DNA of 64,000 bases from Pseudomonas anguilliseptica (GTDB taxonomy: Bacteria; Pseudomonadota; Gammaproteobacteria; Pseudomonadales; Pseudomonadaceae): assembly GCF_900105355.1 (NCBI RefSeq), contig NZ_FNSC01000001.1:3286001-3350000 (forward strand), written 5' to 3'. Made by a program: the position numbers and the translations under genes. Of this stretch, positions 28,890 to 37,623 are shown one piece after another. The first letter of the stretch is position 1. Every line of letters starts with the position of its first letter. The notes under the pieces were generated by a model that saw nothing but the letters and a program-made list of their open reading frames with translations, did no database searches and was not told the origin of the DNA.

Positions 28890-29212
28890 GGTCGTTACTG
28901 CGTGGCGTCGTGCTGATTGGCCTGCTGGGGCTCGGTGCTTGCGTGCAGACACCAACTGCTACCGCGCCGATTACCAGTCCAAGTGGCAGCAGCAACCACC
29001 CACGGTTTGCCCCGCCTCCGGGAGTGGATAGCCAGTGGAATGCGCAATTAGGGGTGTACGTGGTGGGTGGCGCCGCTCACCTGTATTACCGTGAGCGTAC
29101 CTATTACCGCTGGAACTCTGGCTGGAGCTGGGCGAGTAACCCGCAGGGGCCCTGGTTGCCGACCGACAGCAGTGGTGTGCCGCCGGGCTTGTACCGCCGC
29201 TACGCCCAGTAA
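28886..29212 (+). CDS. Small predicted lipoprotein after ccmI
   Basis: 108 residues with a lipoprotein signal (lipobox LGLGAC, Cys19), a Thr/Pro/Ser linker, then an aromatic module ([33 protein letters not shown]). It overlaps ccmI (ATGA), so it is co-transcribed with the ccm operon. Its role is not known to me. The prophage begins just downstream. Confidence 0.85.
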   Translation: MRSLLRGVVLIGLLGLGACVQTPTATAPITSPSGSSNHPRFAPPPGVDSQWNAQLGVYVVGGAAHLYYRERTYYRWNSGWSWASNPQGPWLPTDSSGVPPGLYRRYAQ

Positions 29213-29234
29213 GAGCCTATCTACGATCTGCTGC

Positions 29235-29290
29235 TGAGTTAGACCGAGATAATACCAGGGAGAAACCTGAGATAAACCGGGATACGCTGG
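29235..29290. repeat. Probable left end of the prophage with transposase-site-like repeats
   Basis: After the last host gene (stop 29212), a TG-beginning segment near 29235 holds imperfect direct repeats: GAGATAATACCAGGGA (29246) and GAGATAAACCGGGATA (29269), spaced 23 bases and preceded by ACC. Mu-type ends begin with TG and carry repeated transposase sites of about 22 bp, so this is the likely attL region. The exact terminal base cannot be fixed without the right end. Confidence 0.5.
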
Positions 29291-29352
29291 CACAGGTTGG
29301 GATGTCACGGGGAGGGAGTTTGCAAAGGACTTGCGAGGGATACAACAGGTAG

Positions 29353-29370
29353 CGAGGCGTCCATGCCTCG
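29353..29370. terminator. Hairpin downstream of the Mor-like gene
   Basis: CGAGGC-gtccat-GCCTCG is a perfect 6-bp inverted repeat just beyond the 3' end of the last leftward early gene. It could terminate the early operon before the host junction. Neither side has a T-run. Confidence 0.4.
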
Positions 29371-29375
29371 GGTGT

Positions 29376-29741
29376 TCAATCAATTTCAGGATCGGGTGGT
29401 GGCGCGAACAAGTCGTGCTGGTCGCGGGCGATGATCAAAGCCCGCATACGTTTGACCACCCGGTAGACGTACTGAACCGATACGCCGTGCTTGGTGGCCA
29501 CCTCATGGTGGTTACGGCCAGACCAGTCGTCGAAGATCTGCTGGTGCAGCTTAGAGGCTTGGATGCTGACCCCTTTAGGGATGTAGACAACCTGACCTCC
29601 CCACAGGTGGGCGAAGAGCATGGTGACCTCGACGCTCGCCGCCTCTGCCAGCTCGGCGCTTACCCCCAGGCTCTCCTGCAGCGCTTTCGCAATAGGATCG
29701 ACCGCTTCGCTCAGCAGGTCGGTACCGCGCATTGTGCTCAT
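29376..29741 (-). CDS. Mor/C-family transcription activator
   Basis: A 121-residue Mor family protein: an N-terminal helical dimerisation part, GGQVVYIPKG strand-turn, and a C-terminal helix-turn-helix (HHEVATKHGVSVQYVYRVVKRM). Mu Mor and C switch on middle and late promoters. ATG 29741 follows GGGGAG by 8 bases. It is the last gene of the leftward early operon and the obvious candidate to act at the 19-bp palindromes before the late gene blocks. Confidence 0.88.
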   Translation of the reverse strand: MSTMRGTDLLSEAVDPIAKALQESLGVSAELAEAASVEVTMLFAHLWGGQVVYIPKGVSIQASKLHQQIFDDWSGRNHHEVATKHGVSVQYVYRVVKRMRALIIARDQHDLFAPPPDPEID

Positions 29742-30172
29742 TGTTGGACTCTCCCCATCCACTGTTTAACTTGGCTGGCCTGAGCGGCGTTAAGCCACTG
29801 CAATGCCGCCACCTTCGTCATGCGCAGAACATACTTGGCCAAGGCTTCCTCGGACGGGTCACGGACAGCGCCCATGTCATGCAGCGTCAGCCAGAGCGCG
29901 CGGATCTTCTTCGACTGCTCGTCGTCGGCCAGTGGCCGCTTGGCTTTCTTGTTTGGACGAACCTTGAACCCCTTCTGCTTGAGCTGTTCCAAAACCCGCA
30001 GCAGGTTTGGAACGCTCAGATCTGCAGTGGACGTCGCGCCGCCCAAGCCCTTCATCCCGGCCAGCATCAGGCGGTAAGTCTCGTCATCCATGCGCAGCTC
30101 GCGGCGAGCAACGTGGATCAGCTTGATCAGGCGAGTCCGGTTCGGGTTGGAAGGCGCAGCTTTCATAGTCAC
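29738..30172 (-). CDS. GemA-like phage regulatory protein (DUF1018)
   Basis: A 144-residue, basic protein of the Mu gp16/GemA family (RTRLIKLIHVARRELRMDDETYRLMLAGM near the start; ALQWLNAAQASQVKQWM at the end). Mu GemA affects host gene expression and supercoiling; the exact role here is inferred from family. 4-bp overlaps with both neighbours. Confidence 0.85.
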   Translation of the reverse strand: MTMKAAPSNPNRTRLIKLIHVARRELRMDDETYRLMLAGMKGLGGATSTADLSVPNLLRVLEQLKQKGFKVRPNKKAKRPLADDEQSKKIRALWLTLHDMGAVRDPSEEALAKYVLRMTKVAALQWLNAAQASQVKQWMGRVQQ

Positions 30173-30858
30173 ACCCCCTGAGTCAGCAGCGCGCGAGGCT
30201 GGTGGTTGATGGCCTGGTGCAACTGAGCGGACTTGCCAGCTTGGTAGCCAGCTGCGGCAGCACCTTTGTCGCGGGCTTTGAGTTTGCGGCGCTTGAGTTC
30301 GGCCTTGCCAAGCTTCGGGTGATGCTTGGCCATGTAGGCCTCAATCGCTTCTGCGATGTTGTCCTCTACGCCCGCGAACTCATCCACCTTGTGGTACACC
30401 GCATCGATCCACCCGTTGGCGAAGTGATCGCCGCGCGCCACTTTGGTTGAGCGCTTGCAGCGCTTCATCGGAGCCAGAAACTCACGACGTGCCTTCTGCA
30501 GCTGGCGCTCCAACACTTCATAGGCATAGCCAGTCAGCTCGGGGGCGGCGGCGCAACCTACGAAAATAAACCCGCCACCAATGAGCCAATCGGTGGTGAT
30601 GATCATGCGTGTGCCAAACGCGTGAGCACATACCTGGGCCAGGCGGCAGCGCCAGGTTGGAGGTTGACCTTCGGAGCCTGCGGCGATCTGCACCTCACCG
30701 GCCATGCTGGCCAGCACGTCGCCCAGCTCCAGGTTGTAGGCCTCCATCAGCTTGTGTGCCTGACGCAGGGCGATCTCTGCTTCATTGGGATTGGCGGTCT
30801 TCGACTTCGCCATCTCCATGCATTTCTTGATCTTCGCGAGAATGCGATCCTGATCCAT
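30169..30858 (-). CDS. DUF2786-containing phage protein
   Basis: 229 residues starting MDQDRILAKIKKCMEMAKSKTANPNEAEIALRQAHKLMEAYNLE, which matches the DUF2786 helical domain. A second domain (about 50-150) and a basic tail (KLGKAELKRRKLKARDKGAAAAG) follow. It is common in the early region of transposable phages; its function is unknown. ATG 30858 is preferred since the longer frame overlaps the upstream gene. Confidence 0.82.
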   Translation of the reverse strand: MDQDRILAKIKKCMEMAKSKTANPNEAEIALRQAHKLMEAYNLELGDVLASMAGEVQIAAGSEGQPPTWRCRLAQVCAHAFGTRMIITTDWLIGGGFIFVGCAAAPELTGYAYEVLERQLQKARREFLAPMKRCKRSTKVARGDHFANGWIDAVYHKVDEFAGVEDNIAEAIEAYMAKHHPKLGKAELKRRKLKARDKGAAAAGYQAGKSAQLHQAINHQPRALLTQGV

Positions 30859-30859
30859 G

Positions 30860-31486
30860 TCACACCGCCGCGATGTTGAGGTTGATGGGGTCGTAACGTT
30901 CGGTGTCCCCGACACGTTGGTAGACGCGGATGTAGATGGCGGTACCGTTGACCTGGATGGAGTCCTTCAGGGCCTCCATAGCGAGCTTCCAGTCGGGATC
31001 GTCGATCTCGATACGCAGCAGGCTGAGCACGTCGCCGGTTTTGATCTGGCCCTGTTTGTTGGCACGGAATGCACGATCAACCAGCACCCGCAGATGCTGA
31101 TCGGCACCCTCGCTCCATTTGCGGATGCAGCGGTCGATCAGCTCCTTGGCAGCGAGGATCTCCTCGGTGAAGGTCAGGCGCTCGGCCATCTGCCGTTCGA
31201 CCTTAAAGCGACCGTCATAGGTGGTGATCGATGCATTGCCCTTCTTGCCACCGATGGTCACGCCGTAGCGCTCATGCGAGATAGCGATCAGATCGTCGAT
31301 ATCGGCCAAGGCTTTCTTCTTGAAATCGACCAGCAGCGTATTGATGCTCAGGGCCATTCCCGAGAGTTCCAGTGCAACCTGGTCACGCAGTTTGTCGTGC
31401 TCACGCACCTGGTGCTCCGGCACCAAGTGCCCGGCACCGTTACGCACATAGCCGGCCGGTACCGGCGTTTGGTTGGTGTTAGCCAT
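30860..31486 (-). CDS. DUF3164 phage protein
   Basis: A 208-residue DUF3164 protein (VPEHQVREHDKLRDQVALELSG; long central helix; C-terminal AMEALKDSIQVNGTAIYIRVYQRVGDTERYDPINLNIA). It is widespread in Mu-like early operons next to the transposition genes; its function is unknown. ATG 31486 (MANTNQTPVPAGY) has a ribosome-binding site in cgaggagccg just upstream. Confidence 0.83.
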   Translation of the reverse strand: MANTNQTPVPAGYVRNGAGHLVPEHQVREHDKLRDQVALELSGMALSINTLLVDFKKKALADIDDLIAISHERYGVTIGGKKGNASITTYDGRFKVERQMAERLTFTEEILAAKELIDRCIRKWSEGADQHLRVLVDRAFRANKQGQIKTGDVLSLLRIEIDDPDWKLAMEALKDSIQVNGTAIYIRVYQRVGDTERYDPINLNIAAV

Positions 31487-31637
31487 GTTTCGGCTCCTCG
31501 ACTGGAGTGAAGGTTTTGCAGGCGCAACGCGGGCAGACGTTGTCGGAGCGCCAATGTTCTTTCGGGTGGGGGCGTTGACGCAGCTCCGCATGGGCACCAA
31601 CCCAGCGGCAGCGGCGGCATTTCAGAAGTTCAGCCAT
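31479..31637 (-). CDS. Small zinc-ribbon phage protein
   Basis: A 52-residue protein with two CxxC pairs (LKCRRCRWVG and NVCPRCACKTF), likely a zinc ribbon of the phage Com-like type. Mu Com is a zinc-binding translational regulator, but similarity here is only structural. It overlaps the DUF3164 start by 8 bases. Confidence 0.65.
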   Translation of the reverse strand: MAELLKCRRCRWVGAHAELRQRPHPKEHWRSDNVCPRCACKTFTPVEEPKHG

Positions 31638-31651
31638 TGCGCTGGGACTGC

Positions 31652-32026
31652 TCACTTGTCCTGCTCCTTCAGCGGCGTAAACCAAACCACGTCGATTTGG
31701 CGGATCGTCACCACGTTCCGCACTTTGTGATCGCCAGCCCGTGAGCGTTGTGCACGTACTTCATGGGCAAAACGGCGGGCCATGGTTTCCACGCTGTCGG
31801 CGTGGATGAAAATCTTGTTATCCAGAAGCGCCAGAGCCTCGATGCGCATCTCCGCTTCACGCATGTCGCGCACAAGGCCATTGAATGCTTTGAGCTGCGA
31901 AGCAAAACTCGGCGTCAACACTGTTGGTGCAGTGAGTTGATCCATCTCCTTTGAGGGGATGCTGTGTGCCCCCCGATACTCACTCTGAGGCGTAAGGCCT
32001 GTGAAAGGATGGTTCATCATGTTCAC
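31652..32026 (-). CDS. Uncharacterised early phage protein
   Basis: A 124-residue, soluble protein with a helical middle (FASQLKAFNGLVRDMREAEMRIEALALLDNKIFIHA) and a strand-rich end (VRNVVTIRQIDVVWFTPLKE). No family recognised. It overlaps the transposition-ATPase stop by 4 bases, so it is part of the early operon. Confidence 0.7.
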   Translation of the reverse strand: MNMMNHPFTGLTPQSEYRGAHSIPSKEMDQLTAPTVLTPSFASQLKAFNGLVRDMREAEMRIEALALLDNKIFIHADSVETMARRFAHEVRAQRSRAGDHKVRNVVTIRQIDVVWFTPLKEQDK

Positions 32027-33273
32027 ACCTCATCTGAGCGCAGGGAGGCCACGACCAGCTCGCCGGTAACCTTGGTTTCATGGAGTTTCAGCGCCAGGTT
32101 CATTGCGCCGGAGACCAGGTTGTTCACCGCCAGCGGGTAGCACAGCGACACGGTCTTCACCTCGCGCGCAGCACCGCGCCCACCGCTCTGGCTCATGCGC
32201 AGGCGATTGCGGATTTCCTCAAAGGCCGATGGCTCGAAGATCGCGTCAGAGTCCACCGAGGCGCGGGCAAACTTGTGTTTGAGGTACGCCTCGATGTGGT
32301 TGTCGAGCGGCTTGAGGCGTACCAGCTCGCAGCGCTGCACCACCTCGCGCACTGCAGGGTTGTACTCGCTCAGCTTGTCGCCCAGCTCGGTCTGGCCGAT
32401 CAAGATGATCGACAGCAGTTTCTTGAAACCGGCCTGCAGTTCGTAGAAGCGTTTGAGGTGTTTCAGCGTGACGATGGGTAGGTCGTGGGCTTCTTCAATA
32501 ATGATCACGTGCTTGCGTCCGGCCTGGGCGCTGGCCAGCAACAGTTCGTGCATCTGCCGCGAACGGTCTTCAAAGGAGCGCCTCGGCTTTACGCTCGGGT
32601 CGATGCAGCGAATGATCGCGGCAGTGATATCCAGGGACTTGAGCGTCTTTCCCTTGACGTTGTCGTCTGAGCTGCCCAGCACGTAGGGCTCGATCAGGGT
32701 GATCGGTTCGTGGTTGGTGATCACCCACTCGGCCAGATCCTGGCGCAGGGTACTTTTGCCCGAGCCGGACTCGCCAACCACCGCGAGCATGCCGCCATGC
32801 TTGGCCGTTTGGCGGATGGCCTGGCGCACGTAGCGAATATCGTCAGAGAGGAATACATCCTCCTCGCTCTGCATCTCGTCCGTGAACGGGTCGCAAGGCA
32901 GTCGGAAGTGTTCCTTGGCCTGACGGGTCAGCGTGTTTTTTCGTAGTAGCATGTAGTCGCTCTCTTTGCTGTTGGCATTGTTGAGTGCTGCCGATGCGGT
33001 GCGGCCCGCCAAGACTTGTGCCGCATCGGCTTCTTCCATGACGAACAGATCCTTGATGTCGTCGTCATTTGCTCCGCGTGAGAACAGCAGCGAAGTGATC
33101 TTTCGCTCCAGAGCTGTTCTCTCCATGGTTTTTGGCCACAGGTCGTGATTGACCAGTTGGGCCATGGTTGATTGGCTGATGCATTGGCCATCTGCCTTCT
33201 CAATGGCCTCGGCCATCTCCCGCTGGGAGACCCCGAGGCGCCACATAACGCGCTTCAACTTCATCATCTGCAT
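32023..33273 (-). CDS. MuB-type transposition AAA ATPase
   Basis: 416 residues: an N-terminal helix-turn-helix (LGVSQREMAEAIEKADGQ...SQSTMAQLV) and an AAA domain with Walker A VVGESGSGKSTLRQDLA (about 160) and Walker B VIIIEEAHDL (about 245). Mu B binds target DNA and activates the transposase. The gene lies 9 bases downstream of the transposase, as in Mu-like phages. ExeA-type ATPases share the fold, but context decides. Confidence 0.9.
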   Translation of the reverse strand: MQMMKLKRVMWRLGVSQREMAEAIEKADGQCISQSTMAQLVNHDLWPKTMERTALERKITSLLFSRGANDDDIKDLFVMEEADAAQVLAGRTASAALNNANSKESDYMLLRKNTLTRQAKEHFRLPCDPFTDEMQSEEDVFLSDDIRYVRQAIRQTAKHGGMLAVVGESGSGKSTLRQDLAEWVITNHEPITLIEPYVLGSSDDNVKGKTLKSLDITAAIIRCIDPSVKPRRSFEDRSRQMHELLLASAQAGRKHVIIIEEAHDLPIVTLKHLKRFYELQAGFKKLLSIILIGQTELGDKLSEYNPAVREVVQRCELVRLKPLDNHIEAYLKHKFARASVDSDAIFEPSAFEEIRNRLRMSQSGGRGAAREVKTVSLCYPLAVNNLVSGAMNLALKLHETKVTGELVVASLRSDEV

Positions 33274-33282
33274 GACGTGCTC

Positions 33283-35076
33283 CTATACGGCCCGCAGGCC
33301 CCCAGTGTTAGTGGCCGGGGCAACCGCTGCCGGCCGAGTGAACTGTTCGATCAAGGCGCTGACCTGGTCTTCAGGCACGCCTTCCTTAAAGGTGTTACGT
33401 AGCCAGGTGTTCTCCTGGGCGGTGAGGTTGCGACCGATGGCTTCGGCGATACGCAGCATCGCCTGCATGGCCGAGAGCTTTGGCGCATCGGTACGCAGGT
33501 GTTCTGGCGTTTCGATGGTGGTGCCCTGGCGCTGCAGGTAAGCCGGGTGCTCGATCTGCTTGAGGTGACTGTGCGCATCCAGCGAGCCGCCGAACGGGGT
33601 GACCTGCTTCGAGCGCGCCTGCTTGGCGTTCTGGTCCGGGTAGGCCAGTTCGTCCATAACCTTGGCTGCTTTCTCGATGGCGGTTTCTGGCAGGGACTTG
33701 TATTCCTGGCCCGGTACCGCCGCATCCAGGCGCTGGCCAAACTGGTCGTAACCACGGATCGGCTCGACGCGGTAGGTCAGCATCTCGCCGTCATAGCGCG
33801 GTGCTTCGATCTGAATGGCGCAGTCGCCATACACCAGGGCACGCACACTGACCTTGGACTTGACGGTGATGCCATCGAGGCCGCGCAGGTCGTACTGCAT
33901 CGAACGCTCGGCATCGACGTGCTTGAAGCTGATGCACATATCAGCGCCGACAGTCCGCTCGACTTCGCGGCTGGTCATCAGGGCGCGGCATACCTCAACG
34001 CTGGGCAGCAGACGCAGCTGCTCGGCGCGGATCAGTTGCCAGAGGTCATAACGCGCAACCGGCTCGGCCAGGCCGGCGCGGCGCAGGCGAGTGTCCTGGC
34101 CGGCAATCAGGTTGGCGTTGTACGCCTCAGCCCAGGCGTGGGCAGCGGCATTCAGGTGGGCGATATCGTCAACCGGCTCGAAGCGCAGGCGGCTCTCGAA
34201 CTGGGTTTCGACGATGTTGTTGCCGCCCTCGACGCCACCCTTGGCGCGAGCGTTACCGGCTTCGTGTACGAGTGGTTCAACTTCCAGATGCTTGAGCAGG
34301 TTCTTGATCGCGCTGCTGGTGTTCGCCGAGCCTTTGTCCCACAACATGAACAGCGGTACGCCGTGCAGCAGTTTCCCCTCGGTCTTGCCCCAGGCGTACA
34401 TCAGAAAGTCGAACAGGCTGTGCTGGTTTTCGCCCGCCGCTTCGCAGTACCACACCACCAGCGCGCCGCTGGCGCGGTCGTACATCACGTAACGCCAGAC
34501 CTTCAGCTTCACCTTGGCGTAGTTGTCCAGCTTGTTCTTGTAGAACTCGCTGTCACGCATGATGTGTTGCTTGCCCTTGAGGTAGTACACCAGGCACAGC
34601 GAGGGGTCGACCTGGTGCAGGTAGTTCGGGTACAGGGCGCGTAGCGCTTGCACCAGGCTGACGTTACGCTGCGAGCCTACGTCCAGGCTGCGGGCGCGGA
34701 TCAAGCGGTTAAGCTGACCATTGCTGACGCCCAGGTTGATGCCGTTCTGCTCCAGAATGCTACGGGCCGTGGGTGTGAACAGCGTTTGTTTGCCGTTCTC
34801 CCGCACACCTTCACGCTGAGCGGCACCGAGCATCTGCAGGGCATCGTCAGCCACGCTGGTGGTGCCTTTGTCCGAGCGGGTCTTGCGACCAGCCGTCCAG
34901 CCGCACGCGGCCTTGAGCTGGCGGTAGATGGTCGCAGGCGACCAGTCGAGGAACTCCTGGGCGGCAGCCATAAGTGCGCCGCGCTCACCATGCCCGGTGG
35001 CATCCAGCTTGCGCGCGAGGTCACCGAGGTAGTCCCGAATATCAGGCGTCAATGCCATGTCTGCCGCTCCGTTCAT
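33283..35076 (-). CDS. MuA-type DDE transposase
   Basis: 597 residues: N-terminal DNA-binding helices (FLDWSPATIYRQLKAACGW), an rve-fold catalytic core with Asp in FMLWDKGSAN and Glu in KGGVEGGNN exactly 35 residues apart (D,D35E), then the Mu transposase C-terminal beta-barrel (ALVYGDCAIQIEAPRYDGEMLTYRVEPI). It integrates and replicates the phage by transposition. ATG 35076 overlaps the upstream stop (TAATG). Confidence 0.93.
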   Translation of the reverse strand: MNGAADMALTPDIRDYLGDLARKLDATGHGERGALMAAAQEFLDWSPATIYRQLKAACGWTAGRKTRSDKGTTSVADDALQMLGAAQREGVRENGKQTLFTPTARSILEQNGINLGVSNGQLNRLIRARSLDVGSQRNVSLVQALRALYPNYLHQVDPSLCLVYYLKGKQHIMRDSEFYKNKLDNYAKVKLKVWRYVMYDRASGALVVWYCEAAGENQHSLFDFLMYAWGKTEGKLLHGVPLFMLWDKGSANTSSAIKNLLKHLEVEPLVHEAGNARAKGGVEGGNNIVETQFESRLRFEPVDDIAHLNAAAHAWAEAYNANLIAGQDTRLRRAGLAEPVARYDLWQLIRAEQLRLLPSVEVCRALMTSREVERTVGADMCISFKHVDAERSMQYDLRGLDGITVKSKVSVRALVYGDCAIQIEAPRYDGEMLTYRVEPIRGYDQFGQRLDAAVPGQEYKSLPETAIEKAAKVMDELAYPDQNAKQARSKQVTPFGGSLDAHSHLKQIEHPAYLQRQGTTIETPEHLRTDAPKLSAMQAMLRIAEAIGRNLTAQENTWLRNTFKEGVPEDQVSALIEQFTRPAAVAPATNTGGLRAV

Positions 35077-36062
35077 TACTCGCCCACTTGCAGCAGGTGC
35101 TGCCGGGCCTGGGCCAGATCGGCACCGAAGCGGTTCTGCAGATCGTTCAAGGCACCCGCCACCAGGTGCGCGGTGCGCTGGATGGCATCCTCCAGGTGCA
35201 TCAACACCGTTACGGCCGCAGGCGGCAGCGTGACCGGTGCCTCGGGGTCGTAGTCAGGGCTGGAGGTCAGCTCCTTGGTCAGCCAGGCATCCAGGGCATC
35301 AGTCGCCTGCAGGTGGCGCGCGAGGGCTTCATCGATCAGGCACTGGCGCTGGGTGATCTCTTCCTTCAGCGGCGCAATGCGTTCATCCCACGGGATGGTG
35401 CGTAGCTGGTTGCGCTCCAGTTCCAGTTTGGTGTCACGCAGCTTTTTGCTGGTGTCTGCCTCGAGTTTGGAAAGGGCATCCATTTCTCGGCTGCTGTCAT
35501 CGACCTTCTTGATTAGCTCGGCTTTCTCGGCGGCGTGCTTGGCGATGATTTCCTCGGCCAGGTCGATAAAGGCGTCCTTATCACCGGTCTTCGCGACCTC
35601 GATCAAGGCGGCTTGCTGATCCTCCGGCAGGCGGCGGTATTGGCGCATCTCGCGGTAGCCGATGCCCATGCGGGACATAGAATCCAGAGCCTCCTCGCCG
35701 AAGGTGCGGAGATTATTGATGTCCTCATTGACCTTCGGCGCGGACGTACCGAGCAAGCCGCAAAACTCCTCCCAAGTCCCGCTCAAACCGCGACCGTCGC
35801 GGTCGTGCATTCCAGCCAGGCCCCGGTAAAGCTTGTTTTCCTTCACATACGCCATCTTTGAAACCGCGACCGTCGCGGTGAACTTACCGATTGCATCAGC
35901 CATCTGTGCTTGACCAAGCAGCTGGTTTACGAGGTCACGCTCGTCCTGCATGCCTTGGGCAATCGTACCGAGCATACCCAGGGCGCTGGCTTCTTCCTGG
36001 AAGGCTTCCTGGTTGATCTCGGGCATGGGTTGAATCTCCGGGGTGGTCGGTTTGCGGGCCAT
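35076..36062 (-). CDS. Coiled-coil early phage protein
   Basis: 328 residues. The N-terminal part is globular/helical (MADAIGKFTATVAVSKMAYVKENKLYRGLAG...GTWEEFCGLLGTSAPKVNEDINNL), and the central part is a long charged coiled coil (about 165-245). Similar genes precede transposases in BcepMu-like phages; role unknown. Translationally coupled to the transposase. Confidence 0.75.
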   Translation of the reverse strand: MARKPTTPEIQPMPEINQEAFQEEASALGMLGTIAQGMQDERDLVNQLLGQAQMADAIGKFTATVAVSKMAYVKENKLYRGLAGMHDRDGRGLSGTWEEFCGLLGTSAPKVNEDINNLRTFGEEALDSMSRMGIGYREMRQYRRLPEDQQAALIEVAKTGDKDAFIDLAEEIIAKHAAEKAELIKKVDDSSREMDALSKLEADTSKKLRDTKLELERNQLRTIPWDERIAPLKEEITQRQCLIDEALARHLQATDALDAWLTKELTSSPDYDPEAPVTLPPAAVTVLMHLEDAIQRTAHLVAGALNDLQNRFGADLAQARQHLLQVGE

Positions 36063-36074
36063 GTCTGGTCTCTC

Positions 36075-36392
36075 TTAGTTGGGGTTACGGGTGAAGCGCT
36101 GGCGGCGTTCATCCAGGTCGCGTTGGGCTCGTTGCAGTGCGCTATCGAAGGCAAAAGCCACCTGCACCAAGCGCGGGCCGAGCTGCCAGCGCTTGTCGTC
36201 GTGGGTGTTGCGTTCGGCCAGGCCGGCCGTGCGCAGGTTTTCCAGGGCGCGCAGAGCGTTGCTCTCGGTGCAGTCAGCAGCGGTGGCCACCTCCTTCAGC
36301 AGCATTCCGCGGAACTCATTACCGGCCAGGGCCAGCAGCACGCGCAGCACACGCTGCACCTGCTCGGAGGTGTATTTGTCTTCGCTGCTCAT
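36075..36392 (-). CDS. Winged-helix DNA-binding protein
   Basis: A 105-residue protein with an IclR-like winged helix (VLRVLLALAGNEFRGMLLKEVATAADCTESNALRALENLRTAGLAERNTHDDKRWQLG). Probably an early regulator. It overlaps the upstream gene by 4 bases and lies 12 bases from the next. Confidence 0.8.
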   Translation of the reverse strand: MSSEDKYTSEQVQRVLRVLLALAGNEFRGMLLKEVATAADCTESNALRALENLRTAGLAERNTHDDKRWQLGPRLVQVAFAFDSALQRAQRDLDERRQRFTRNPN

Positions 36393-36868
36393 GGCTTCTC
36401 TCCAAGTTCAAGTTGCGGCTGGGCGTGCTGCTGCACGTTGCCTCGGTGCCAAGCCAGCTCCTCAAGGCCGGCCTGGATGGCAGCCAGGGTGGCGCTGGCT
36501 TCGGCGTTGTCCGAATAGAAGCCCATCAGTTGGCCAGCAGCTTCATGGAGGGTGGTCTGCAAGGTCTGAATGTCGTGGGCGCTGGTGGTGCGCCCGGTTG
36601 GCACATCGATCAGCAACTTGCCACCGCTGCCGGCCAGCCAACGGGTGACCAGATTGATGCCGCAGGCTTGCTCATAGGCCGGGATCAGCACAGCCGGCAT
36701 GCGGCCGTTGGCGATCCACTTGTAGAGCGTCCAGTGGTCATCCAGACCCATCAGCGCAGCGATGCGCTCGATGCTGAAGTTGAAGCGCTCCTTGGCGTGC
36801 TGCTGGCACAGCTTGAGTGCGTCGCGCAGCGAGATCGGTTGAGCGCGTTTCCATTGTGCTGGGGTCAT
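36389..36868 (-). CDS. Early phage protein with HTH-like N-terminus
   Basis: 159 residues; the N-terminal part (LRDALKLCQQHAKERFNFSIERIAALMGLDDHWTLYKWIANGRMPAVLIPAYEQACG) reads as a helix-turn-helix, followed by a helical region. ATG 36868 has GGAGGG 8 bases upstream; a longer frame (to 37024) lacks one. Exact function unknown. Confidence 0.72.
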   Translation of the reverse strand: MTPAQWKRAQPISLRDALKLCQQHAKERFNFSIERIAALMGLDDHWTLYKWIANGRMPAVLIPAYEQACGINLVTRWLAGSGGKLLIDVPTGRTTSAHDIQTLQTTLHEAAGQLMGFYSDNAEASATLAAIQAGLEELAWHRGNVQQHAQPQLELGEKP

Positions 36869-36994
36869 TGGAAGTCCCTCCGCTGATGTGCTGGAACGCC
36901 TTCCAAACAAAGGCCGGGTTTGCGCATTGGCAATGGCCTTGTGCCGTGCACAATTGAATGAGGTAAATTGACTGGCAGAACAGGTACTATCGCG

Positions 36995-37210
36995 ATGAAC
37001 GAACAAGAGCGGCTCGACAGGCAAGGCGGCAACTTGGCGGCTCTAGAAGGGGCTTTTGCCCTGCTGGTGGGGCACTTGACCAAGACCGGAGCGGTAAACA
37101 AAACGGCGCTCATTGCTGATCTCCAGCGGCTGTCGGAGCTGCCAGGGAAAGATCAAGAAACGGTGACGGCTGAGCTGCGCTTGCTGCGCATGATTCGCCA
37201 GGTGCACTGA
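36995..37210 (+). CDS. Small rightward ORF inside the leftward early region
   Basis: A 71-residue soluble, helical protein (MNEQERLDRQGGNLAALEGAFALLVGHLTKTGAVNKTALIADLQRL...). Composition looks coding, yet it is opposite to its neighbours. No strong Shine-Dalgarno. It may be a moron-like gene or a regulator; I do not recognise it. Confidence 0.5.
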   Translation: MNEQERLDRQGGNLAALEGAFALLVGHLTKTGAVNKTALIADLQRLSELPGKDQETVTAELRLLRMIRQVH

Positions 37211-37309
37211 GAGTGATGCCTCTCGGTTGCTTACCGTTGGCCAGCAGACACTCTTGTTGCATCTGACCCAGGTACTGGATGGTTTGATCGCAGAGGTTCA
37301 TGGCGGGCC

Positions 37310-37543
37310 TCAAGCAACAAAGCGGCTTTCAAGCGCGGTAGCTGGGTCTTTGCAGATCTCGCCGTTCTTGAGGCCGAGCTTGATGGCGATCTCGTGAGCC
37401 TGGCCACGGACGCACTTTTTGCGGCCACCCAGCACCTCGAAAACGAGGTTGGGCGAGAACTTGTTGGCGATTGCCCATTGGGTAATCGAGATGCCCTTAG
37501 CCTTCAGCTCGGCGCGGGCTTGATCGGGGGTACGTAGCTCCAT
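37310..37543 (-). CDS. Cox/Ner-like DNA-binding regulator
   Basis: A 77-residue protein with a helix-turn-helix (KGISITQWAIANKFSPNLVFEVLGGRKKCVRGQAHEIAIKLGL). First gene of the leftward early operon, divergent from the repressor. Mu Ner occupies this place and represses early transcription; the same role is inferred. Confidence 0.8.
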   Translation of the reverse strand: MELRTPDQARAELKAKGISITQWAIANKFSPNLVFEVLGGRKKCVRGQAHEIAIKLGLKNGEICKDPATALESRFVA

Positions 37544-37623
37544 GATGGAACTCCTTGTGAGGGGTTCTGGCGCCTGTATCGGTGCCGCTTAAGTTGCCGT
37601 TCGTGGTGGGACGGTGTGAATTG

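Noticed and set aside
32023..33273. AAA protein as a secretion ATPase (ExeA-type)
   Set aside because: Directly follows the MuA-type transposase and has an N-terminal HTH, so a MuB role is far more likely.
33499..34644. 381-codon plus-strand frame inside the transposase gene
   Set aside because: Antisense to the D,D35E transposase, whose motifs are intact on the other strand.
37110..37313. Possible minus-strand 67-codon gene coupled to the Cox/Ner-like gene
   Set aside because: Low-complexity Ala/Ser/Pro end, weak start (TTG), and overlap with a better-looking plus-strand frame; kept out for lack of support.
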